Source: Gammaproteobacteria bacterium 45_16_T64 (lineage in GTDB: Bacteria; Pseudomonadota; Gammaproteobacteria; Pseudomonadales; Ketobacteraceae). From it: 47,621 bases of DNA. Position 1 is the stretch's first letter, and the number at the start of each line of letters is the position of its first letter. Shown here piece by piece: positions 26,965 through 33,516 of the stretch. The stretch is taken from assembly GCA_002162955.1 (NCBI GenBank), contig MABD01000029.1, positions 1 through 47,621 of the forward strand, in the 5' to 3' direction. Under the pieces are notes generated by a model. It saw only the letters and a program-made list of their open reading frames with translations. It did not search any database and was not told where the DNA came from. The translations under genes and the position numbers were made by a program.

Positions 26965-27618
26965 ATGGATGAGATGAAGGGCGTTCCTGAGGTGGAAGGT
27001 GTTATTAAATACCGTTTGGATTATGAAAAACAAATGCCAACCTTTTGGGAGGGATTTGCTGAGCTAAATGCTTGGCGTAATATCCTTTTTCAAATGCACC
27101 TTATTGGCCAGGAGCCTTCTCGGTATGGTGGTTTAGGCTATGGCAATATCAGTTGTCGTAGTGATCGAGAAGAAGCCGGTTTTTTTATATCTGGTACGCA
27201 AACTGGTGGCAAAGAAAATCTGGGGGTGAGTGACTATTGCCGCATATCGCAATGTGATATTCGAAATAATCATATTGTTGCGGAGGGTGCAGTTAAACCT
27301 TCGTCAGAAGCGCTGAGTCATGGGTCAGTTTATCAATTATCCCCTTCCATTGGTTGTGTAATTCATGTTCATAGTGATGTGTTATGGCGTTGTGCGAAAC
27401 ATATGTCGCTGCCGATGACTGACGAAAAGACTCCTTACGGAACGGTGGCTATGGCTGACGAAATTGCTGAGTTGTATCACAGTGGAGCGTTAGATAACAC
27501 GCGATTGTTTGTCATGGCGGGTCATGAGGATGGCGTGATTTCTTTTGGTGATACCATTGAGCAAGCGGGCGCTGCACTTATCGCTCAGCTTTCAATGGCG
27601 ATTCAGAATTTCAAATAA
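26965..27618 (+). CDS. Class II aldolase/adducin family protein
   Basis: Zinc-dependent aldolase/epimerase/dehydratase fold, 217 residues. Metal-site signatures are present: the acid in KPSSEALSHGSVYQ, the HxH pair in VIHVHSDV, and a third His in MAGHEDGVISFG. The YGNISCR strand with SGTQTGG is the phosphate/carboxylate-binding loop of the family. Members act on fuculose/ribulose phosphates or in methionine salvage, and no neighbour reveals which. It ends 97 bp before the TonB receptor and is separated from it by a palindrome and a promoter, so it is probably not in that operon. Confidence 0.85.
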   Translation: MDEMKGVPEVEGVIKYRLDYEKQMPTFWEGFAELNAWRNILFQMHLIGQEPSRYGGLGYGNISCRSDREEAGFFISGTQTGGKENLGVSDYCRISQCDIRNNHIVAEGAVKPSSEALSHGSVYQLSPSIGCVIHVHSDVLWRCAKHMSLPMTDEKTPYGTVAMADEIAELYHSGALDNTRLFVMAGHEDGVISFGDTIEQAGAALIAQLSMAIQNFK

Positions 27619-27638
27619 CGCTGTTTTTTTGCCCTAGC

Positions 27639-27655
27639 TGCGACAATATGTCGCA
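27639..27655. promoter_or_regulatory. Perfect palindrome at the TonB-receptor promoter, putative operator
   Basis: TGCGACA-ATA-TGTCGCA, a perfect 7-bp inverted repeat with a 3-bp centre. It covers the expected -35 area of the TATAAT at 27679-27684, a good site for repression by a homodimeric regulator. It does not resemble the classical Fur box. Confidence 0.6.
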
Positions 27656-27678
27656 TCCTAATTGAAATTAATGCTCTG

Positions 27679-27684
27679 TATAAT
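27679..27684 (+). promoter_or_regulatory. -10 element of the TonB-receptor operon
   Basis: A perfect TATAAT lies 31 bp before the receptor start. The -35 region is poor and overlaps the end of the palindrome. Confidence 0.5.
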
Positions 27685-27715
27685 TCCCTCGAATTTCTAA
27701 TGAGGGAATAGCAGT

Positions 27716-29830
27716 ATGCGGACGAATGTTTTAGGCGCACTCGTTGTTGGTCTAGGTGCGTTGTATGGTGTACAAGCAAGCGTAGTTTATGCCAATCATG
27801 ATGACAAAATAGAAAGTAAGCCCAAATCACTTTTGGAAACCGTCATTGTGACGGCCACACGAGAAGAGCGTTCGTTAGCAACTACCGCTGCCAGTATCGG
27901 TGTTTTGGATGAAGTTGAGGTTCAAGATGTCAATCCAACCCACGCATCAGAGTTGTTAAATAGCATCCCTGGGGTGAACATTGTTCAGCTGGGGTCGAGT
28001 GCGGAAGGCACCGCGGCCGCCATACGACAGCCCATATCCTATGGCCCTGTTTATCTCTATCTTGAAAACGGTGTACCTACACGGTCTGCAGGTTTTTTCA
28101 ATCATAATGCACTCTATGGCATGAATGTCACCCAAGCTAGCGGTGTGGAAGTGATTAAGGGGCCAGGGTCTGCACTTTATGGTAGTGATGCCATTGGTGC
28201 GGTGATTAACCTTATTTCTGGCAGGCCGCCGACAGAGAGCCAATCAAGCATCGGAGTGGAAGTAGGTGAAGATGGTTGGCGGCGCGCGCAAATTCGTAGT
28301 GATCATGCCGGTACCTACAATGGCTTCACGGCGCGCCTTGATGTCAGCGAATACGCTGGTTGGCGAGAGCATACTGATAGTGAGCGACAGTCATTTACGG
28401 GGTCCTGGAATACCGTTATTGGTAGCGACATCAAAATAAATACGGTATTTTCCGCGACCAATTTAGAATATAACACTGGTGGTAGTGGCTTGACCTATGA
28501 CGATTATAGAAATGACCCGGAAAGAGCGGGTAATTTAGTCGCCTATAGAGAAGCAACGGCATATCGATTATCGACTGCATTTGAAAAAGAACTAAAAAAT
28601 GGGTCGCTTACTATAACGCCGTTTTTGCGGAGTAATGACCTAGAATATGTCGCACATTGGAAGTTGAATATTGGTCGTCCCTCACCAGAAGCCCATATCA
28701 ATGAAAGCGGTCATGATTCAGCCGGGGTGTTGATTAAGCATAGCTTCGACATAACTGAAAATAGCCTGTTAATTTCAGGTGTTGATGTGGATTATACCCG
28801 TGGTTACGTGAATCAAACGCTTATCGCTCGGACTGATACGGACCCAGGGGACTATTGGTTGAGCTTTGAAGAGCAGGGGGATATCTATGATTTTGATGTG
28901 GATTATTACTCTGTCTCTCCCTATGCGCATTTTGAATACCAAGCTACCGATAAGTTACGGGTGAGTGCAGGGCTTCGTTTTGACTCTGTGCACTATGATT
29001 ATGAAAATAATCTAACGGTAGATGTAGATGGCGATCTTAAGCGATTACCCGATGAAAAAGCGTCGTTTAGTCATTGGAGCCCAAAACTCAGTGCTATCTA
29101 TCAATTTACGTCAAACATAAATGGCTTCGCTGCATATCGTCATGCCTTTCGCGTTCCTTCGGCAGGACAAATGTATCGCTCTGGTAAGACTGCTGACTCC
29201 AGTGATCTCGATCCCGTAAAGGTTGATAGTATCGAATTTGGATTAAGAGGGGATCTTAATGAAAACATATCTTTCGAGTCGTCTATTTATTATATGACAA
29301 AGAAAGACGATATCTTTTCTGTAAAAGACGATGATGGTTTAACACGAAATGTGAATGCGGGAGAGACCGCTCATTACGGTATTGAGCTTGGTAGTGAAGC
29401 GCAGCTGTCTGATACCGTCAGCTTGATTGTTGCCTATACACGTACAATCCATCGCTATACCGACTGGAAAGATGGTAGTGATGATTATGATGGCAATTAT
29501 ATTCCACTGGCCCCGGAAGATTTTGCGAATACGCGATTGCGTTATCGTCCGGCGTTACTTAATGGCGGGAAGTTAGAAGCGGAGTGGATACATCAAGGGG
29601 CCCATTGGATTGATCAAGATAATGATGACTCTACGCGGGACCCTAATAAGTATGATGGGCACGATTTACTGAATCTACGGGCTGACTATTGGGCGACAGA
29701 TCGATTAAACCTCTATGTGAGAGTGCTCAATGCTACTGACAAGCGCTACGCGGAGACGACAAGTAGTTATGGGAAATATAATCCTGGGCGACCACGTACG
29801 GCCTTTTTAGGTTTTCGAGTTGAGTTATAA
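27716..29830 (+). CDS. TonB-dependent outer-membrane receptor
   Basis: Ligand-gated 22-strand outer-membrane barrel that imports a scarce solute using TonB energy. A signal peptide is followed by a TonB-box-like segment (ETVIVTATREERSL), the plug domain (about 50-165, ELLNSIPGVNI, VEVIKGPGSALYGSDAIGAV) and a barrel ending in the aromatic-rich strand RTAFLGFRVEL. Length is 704 residues, closest to small siderophore/haem/vitamin/metal receptors. Two further genes follow at 2-30 bp, an exported His/Cys-rich propeller-like protein and a CPPC thioredoxin-like protein. These point to a metal or metal-complex substrate. Repression at the upstream palindrome is likely. Confidence 0.93.
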   Translation: MRTNVLGALVVGLGALYGVQASVVYANHDDKIESKPKSLLETVIVTATREERSLATTAASIGVLDEVEVQDVNPTHASELLNSIPGVNIVQLGSSAEGTAAAIRQPISYGPVYLYLENGVPTRSAGFFNHNALYGMNVTQASGVEVIKGPGSALYGSDAIGAVINLISGRPPTESQSSIGVEVGEDGWRRAQIRSDHAGTYNGFTARLDVSEYAGWREHTDSERQSFTGSWNTVIGSDIKINTVFSATNLEYNTGGSGLTYDDYRNDPERAGNLVAYREATAYRLSTAFEKELKNGSLTITPFLRSNDLEYVAHWKLNIGRPSPEAHINESGHDSAGVLIKHSFDITENSLLISGVDVDYTRGYVNQTLIARTDTDPGDYWLSFEEQGDIYDFDVDYYSVSPYAHFEYQATDKLRVSAGLRFDSVHYDYENNLTVDVDGDLKRLPDEKASFSHWSPKLSAIYQFTSNINGFAAYRHAFRVPSAGQMYRSGKTADSSDLDPVKVDSIEFGLRGDLNENISFESSIYYMTKKDDIFSVKDDDGLTRNVNAGETAHYGIELGSEAQLSDTVSLIVAYTRTIHRYTDWKDGSDDYDGNYIPLAPEDFANTRLRYRPALLNGGKLEAEWIHQGAHWIDQDNDDSTRDPNKYDGHDLLNLRADYWATDRLNLYVRVLNATDKRYAETTSSYGKYNPGRPRTAFLGFRVEL

Positions 29831-29832
29831 CG

Positions 29833-31128
29833 ATGCAGTTGAATCTATCTCGAGATCGGCAGTGTAAGTGGGGAATTAACCTGATCGTGTTGAGCGTGCT
29901 GTTTGGCATGCTCAGTCCTGTTCAGGCTAAATCGGGTCACTCGGGTCACTCGGGTCATGGGGCTGGGTACGGGGTAAGTGCTCCTTGTCACGAACCCTTG
30001 ATGCGTTGTGCGAAGACCATGACTGCGCATACTACAAAAGAGGGGCGTATATGGTTTGCATGGGCTGTCAAAAAGTCACTGTATGTTAACTATAGTGATG
30101 ATGTCGGCAGTACTTATTCGCCGCCCGTATTGGTGAACCCAGAAGAGGAGACCATTGCAGCCCGTGGTGAGAACCGCCCTAAGATCGCGACGGATGCTAA
30201 GGGTAATGTGTATGTTTCTTGGGTGAAAAAACTCCCTCAAAAGTGGACCGCAAATATTCGTTTTGCCTGGTCTGCTGATGCTGGAAAGCACTTTTCTACA
30301 CCCGTGACCGTTAATAATGATAACGAAGTGACGAGCCATAGTTTTAATGAAATGGTGGTATCTGAAGAGGGTGTCGTGACGTTAGCTTGGTTAGACGGAA
30401 GGCACAAAAAGCGTGCTAAGTCACCTGGCAAGGTTATCGGCACAAGCATTTATTCAGCGCGTTTTTTGCCTACGAAGGAGCCGATTGATAACCTTCGCAA
30501 TATACATCAGTTAAATACAAGCTGTGTCTGTTGTCGGCTGGCGCTGACCTTAAATGCCGCAGAAGAACCTGTGTTAATGTGGCGCCATATTTTCGAGGGT
30601 GGTATTAGAGATCACGGAATGGCCGTGCTTACCCAAGAGCCTTTAATTGCAGACGTTCATCGTGTGAGTTTTGAGAATTGGAAAATTGACGGATGCCCTC
30701 ATAAAGGACCCACGCTAGCAAGGCAGGGTAAACGTTTGCATATGAGCTGGTTCAGTGACTCAAACGTATCGCCAGGTTTATTCTATGGGCATACTGACGA
30801 TGAGGGAGTGACGGTGCGAGCACTTCTTAATGTCGCAGCGAAAAATACCTTTCCTGCACATCCAGACCTATCTGTTAGTCGCAAAGGTTCAGTGCAGTTA
30901 GTCTGGACCGAGTTTGATGGAGCGTTGCATCATGTCAAATGGATGGAGTCAGAAAAAGGAACGTCATGGTCTTCGGTTGACACGGTGGCGAGTTTTCCGG
31001 GAAGCGCTGATTATCCCTTTTTAGTTCAGCACCCCTCCGGCAGTTATTTGTTGTGGCATAAGCCGGGTGAACCGGTAGCGTTGATTTTGCTAGCAGGTAG
31101 TAGTGAAGTGCAAGGCAGCAACCTATGA
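29833..31128 (+). CDS. Exported sialidase-like beta-propeller protein with His-rich N-terminus and CxCC motif
   Basis: 431 residues with a signal peptide ending near QAKSGHS, then a histidine repeat (SGHSGHSGHG). A BNR/sialidase-type propeller follows, with blade motifs such as NVYVSWVKKL, RFAWSADAGKHFSTPVTV and GLFYGHTDDEGVTV. Two motifs seen in an uncharacterised bacterial sialidase-like family stand out: a CxCC group (NTSCVCCRLALT, with GGIRDHG soon after) and DGCPHKGP. No evidence of a true sialidase active site was found. The His and Cys clusters suggest periplasmic metal binding. It sits 2 bp after the TonB receptor stop and is probably co-translated. Domain assignment is from pattern only. 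Confidence 0.75.
   Translation: MQLNLSRDRQCKWGINLIVLSVLFGMLSPVQAKSGHSGHSGHGAGYGVSAPCHEPLMRCAKTMTAHTTKEGRIWFAWAVKKSLYVNYSDDVGSTYSPPVLVNPEEETIAARGENRPKIATDAKGNVYVSWVKKLPQKWTANIRFAWSADAGKHFSTPVTVNNDNEVTSHSFNEMVVSEEGVVTLAWLDGRHKKRAKSPGKVIGTSIYSARFLPTKEPIDNLRNIHQLNTSCVCCRLALTLNAAEEPVLMWRHIFEGGIRDHGMAVLTQEPLIADVHRVSFENWKIDGCPHKGPTLARQGKRLHMSWFSDSNVSPGLFYGHTDDEGVTVRALLNVAAKNTFPAHPDLSVSRKGSVQLVWTEFDGALHHVKWMESEKGTSWSSVDTVASFPGSADYPFLVQHPSGSYLLWHKPGEPVALILLAGSSEVQGSNL
29932..29958 (+). repeat. Three tandem 9-bp repeats encoding Ser-Gly-His
   Basis: TCGGGTCAC occurs twice, followed by TCGGGTCAT, giving SGHSGHSGH at the mature N-terminus of the propeller protein. Near-identity at the DNA level suggests recent expansion by slippage. 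Confidence 0.85.
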
Positions 31129-31220
31129 AAGAATCTATGAAGCAGCGGAAAAAAACGAATGAAGAAAAGTATTGTGTCTGTGTTTGTATGCTGTCTGGCT
31201 GCGTTAACGGCAGAGGTTAA
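31125..31220 (+). other. Possible Cys-rich small reading frame overlapping the thioredoxin-like gene
   Basis: An ATG overlaps the stop of the propeller gene (ATGA) and opens a 31-codon frame with CVCVC and SGC motifs (Cys at 17, 19, 21, 26). It runs out of frame through the start of the thioredoxin-like gene and ends inside the hairpin at 31198-31226. AAGG lies 7 nt upstream. It may be a leader peptide, a coupling device or chance. Confidence 0.25.
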
Positions 31221-31659
31221 CGCAGCAGAGCCTTTGTACCCGGCTAACGTGACATCGCTGTTTGAGGAGCCTGGACGGTTAGTTGTTTTGTGGTCTGTTG
31301 ATTGTCCGCCCTGTTTTGATGAGCTGGCGATGCTAGAGAAGCTGCTAAAACAATATCCAGAGTTACCGGTGACATTTGTATCAACTGATGATGATAGTGA
31401 GCGTTATGAAGAGGTCGATAGTACTTATCGACGGTTTGCAGGGAATACCAAGGCTTGGGTATTTGGCGATGGGATGGCCGCTGCGCTTCGTTACGCTATT
31501 GACCCTGCATGGTCAGGGGTATTGCCGAGAAGTTACTTTGTAGATAGAGAGGGAGAGCGACATGGCCATAGTGGTGTGCTAAAAGAAGCCCAGGTCATAT
31601 CGCTATTTCAACTGTCCGACTTACCCAGCGGTAAAGGTAAAGGCTCCACTGGCCACTAG
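31159..31659 (+). CDS. Exported thioredoxin-like (TlpA/ResA-type) protein
   Basis: A 166-residue protein with a signal peptide (KKSIVSVFVCCLAALTAEVNA) and a thioredoxin fold. The redox motif is C49-P-P-C52 (LWSVDCPPCFDE) and the cis-proline region is VLPRSYFVD. CPPC motifs occur in periplasmic thioredoxins that reduce cysteines of c-type cytochromes or copper proteins. It ends the TonB-receptor/propeller cassette and could keep the CxCC cysteines of the propeller reduced. Its last 39 bp overlap the 3' end of the convergent DUF2914 gene. The ribosome site is weak, so coupling with the upstream gene is plausible. Confidence 0.85.
   Translation: MKKSIVSVFVCCLAALTAEVNAAEPLYPANVTSLFEEPGRLVVLWSVDCPPCFDELAMLEKLLKQYPELPVTFVSTDDDSERYEEVDSTYRRFAGNTKAWVFGDGMAAALRYAIDPAWSGVLPRSYFVDREGERHGHSGVLKEAQVISLFQLSDLPSGKGKGSTGH
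31198..31226 (+). repeat. 11-bp perfect inverted repeat inside the thioredoxin-like gene
   Basis: GCTGCGTTAAC and GTTAACGCAGC surround a 7-nt loop in the signal-peptide coding region. It would form a stable mRNA hairpin 40 nt into the gene. The overlapping small frame stops in its right arm. Confidence 0.6.
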
Positions 31660-32475
31660 GTCGCCTTTCTTGTCGGTAATCTTAACTTCCCAGTTACCTG
31701 CCATATTTTTATCGAGGTACTTGCTGGAAGAGCAGCGCCAAGTGTCGCTACCGATAGGAATGCGCACTTTTACGATTTTTTTGCCATCTCGAAACCAGGT
31801 GTGGGTGAAAGTATCCCCTGCACGATTATTGATCTCGGTAAAAAAGTGGACTTTAGTGAGCCCTGAAGGGTCGATGGTAACAGTGCGGCTAATCGCTTGG
31901 GTTGGTTCCTTGTCGCTATCGACAGTATGGGAAAATATCGCGCGGTTAATATCTGCAGATAATATTTCAACAACGGGTTTTTCTGGTTCGATCGTACCAG
32001 CTGATGGGCTGGATAGGCTTAATTCACTGTTCGCCTCGCTAATCAGCTTTTCGGTTTTGCTATCCATTGATAGCGGTGCCGATGCAGCAACTTCCTGTGG
32101 CGGGCTTTCTTGAATTGTGCTTTCAGGGAGAGGGGCTGTTACTGTTTTCTCTGCCACCGCGGGTTGCTCAGTGGCCTGTGTCTGCTCCTGAGTAGGGCTG
32201 TTGTCTTCGCTAGAAACTTCGTCAGGTACTATGATTTCAGTCTCTACCAAGGGTTGTGCTTCTGTCTCAGGGGAGGACGTTAGCGCACGGTAGGTGAAAA
32301 TGGTGGTCGCAATGATTGCAAAGACGACTAAGGCCGCAACGATAACGATACGATCCCAGTGGATAACCGTATGATATTCTTCCTGGGCTGCGTTGGCTTT
32401 CCTGCTAGGGTTAATTCGCGTCACTATTTTTATTACGTCAGGGGTTGGATTTGCGCCTTCTGAATGTTGTGACAT
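31621..32475 (-). CDS. DUF2914 domain protein with single transmembrane helix
   Basis: 284 residues: cytoplasmic N-terminus of about 40 residues, one transmembrane helix near 42-64 (IVIVAALVVFAIIATTIFTY), a Pro/Glu/Thr/Ser-rich linker to about 180, and a C-terminal DUF2914 domain (THTWFRDGKKIVKVRIPIGS, DTWRCSSSKYL, GNWEVKITDKKGDLVASGAF). The biochemical role of DUF2914 is unknown; similar domains are found at the end of envelope proteins. It lies downstream of the zinc-ribbon and MMPL genes on the same strand, so it may be the last of that unit. The 3' end overlaps the convergent thioredoxin-like gene. Confidence 0.85.
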   Translation of the reverse strand: MSQHSEGANPTPDVIKIVTRINPSRKANAAQEEYHTVIHWDRIVIVAALVVFAIIATTIFTYRALTSSPETEAQPLVETEIIVPDEVSSEDNSPTQEQTQATEQPAVAEKTVTAPLPESTIQESPPQEVAASAPLSMDSKTEKLISEANSELSLSSPSAGTIEPEKPVVEILSADINRAIFSHTVDSDKEPTQAISRTVTIDPSGLTKVHFFTEINNRAGDTFTHTWFRDGKKIVKVRIPIGSDTWRCSSSKYLDKNMAGNWEVKITDKKGDLVASGAFTFTAG

Positions 32476-32561
32476 ACGATCCTCAATCCTCAGTTATCGG
32501 GGTAATAAGGCGCATAGTACGACAAATATGAGGTGATGCCTAGGCGTTTTTAGTGAGGCTG

Positions 32562-33464
32562 CTAGGCAAAAATCTCTTTAAAAAAGACCACCGTTTTGGC
32601 GATGATAAAGACAAATAGGAGCTTCCAGGCAATGCCGTATAGCATTCGCCACTGGGGAGATCCTTCGCGTAGAATACTCAGCTCGCGGGTAAAGATGACT
32701 TCGCAGGCGTGATTACCTGCGTCGCTTCTTGTGGTACTGCTGGTGCGCCAAAATTCTGGGTGTCTCTCATCTTGATAGTTGACGAGCGTGCCCGTTAAAT
32801 GAATCTGATCACCAATTTGAACATTTTCCAGCGTTTCACGTAGTGCGTCATCGTCCGTAATAATATGGTTATTTGACAATTTATCGGGAAAAAACACAGC
32901 GCCATATTCGTATTGGAAATAGCAGGTCCATGCGCCACTGCTGTAATTGGTTGTTTGGTAGTCACCTTTGAATAGGTTGTCACCCCATATTACGCAAAGA
33001 TCTTTGGTATCTACCGAGGTCTCATCGTGATAAATATCCGATATGCCGTCGATATTGTTATGGCTAACCACTAACCCCCACAATTCATAGTCTGCGACAG
33101 TTTTGACATTGTATTGAATATCCATGTATTCAAAGCTGAAGTCTTGAGGTTTGGTATGGTTGGTCTGGATGGGGGACTGCTCAAGCTGTGGCAGCATATA
33201 CCCCACGTCTTCTAACGCGTTTTTACGGCTTGATGAATAGCCCAATAGGCAGGCAGATAGCAGAATGCCCAGGTATAACTTTTTGTTGAGAGGGCGGTAT
33301 TCCTGTTCTTTTTGGCGAAATTTATCGGAAACTTCGGTACCAGAGGTGAGGGTCTCTGGTTGGTGAGCCTTGTTGTATGCTGCGCCACAGTTAGGGCACT
33401 GCCAACTAGGGCCTTTATCTGAAGGAATGCGTATGTATTGGCAGCGAGGGCAAGTAGTATCCAT
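32562..33464 (-). CDS. Zinc-ribbon membrane protein of unknown function
   Basis: A 300-residue protein. The N-terminal zinc ribbon (C5-x2-C8 and C23-x2-C26, TTCPRCQY and QCPNCGAAY) is followed by a hydrophobic helix around 65-80 (LYLGILLSACLLGYSS). A soluble region of about 170 residues contains the OB-like GDQIHLTGTLVNYQ segment, and a second hydrophobic helix lies at the C-terminus (LLFVFIIAKTVVFF). This is zinc ribbon, TM, globular domain, TM. No family function is known to me. It lies 52 bp downstream of the MMPL exporter and 86 bp upstream of the DUF2914 gene, all on one strand. Confidence 0.75.
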   Translation of the reverse strand: MDTTCPRCQYIRIPSDKGPSWQCPNCGAAYNKAHQPETLTSGTEVSDKFRQKEQEYRPLNKKLYLGILLSACLLGYSSSRKNALEDVGYMLPQLEQSPIQTNHTKPQDFSFEYMDIQYNVKTVADYELWGLVVSHNNIDGISDIYHDETSVDTKDLCVIWGDNLFKGDYQTTNYSSGAWTCYFQYEYGAVFFPDKLSNNHIITDDDALRETLENVQIGDQIHLTGTLVNYQDERHPEFWRTSSTTRSDAGNHACEVIFTRELSILREGSPQWRMLYGIAWKLLFVFIIAKTVVFFKEIFA

Positions 33465-33516
33465 TGTCTAATTATAGACAAAAATAAAACTAGCCTCGCA
33501 TGAATGCCGGGTTTTT

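Noticed and set aside
29833-31128. True sialidase
   Set aside because: Blade motifs resemble BNR propellers, but no sialidase active-site set was identified, and the CxCC and DGCPHKGP motifs fit an uncharacterised family better.
31670-32113. 147-codon plus-strand frame antisense to the DUF2914 gene
   Set aside because: The minus-strand product has a clear TM helix and a DUF2914 domain; the plus-strand translation shows no coherent motifs.
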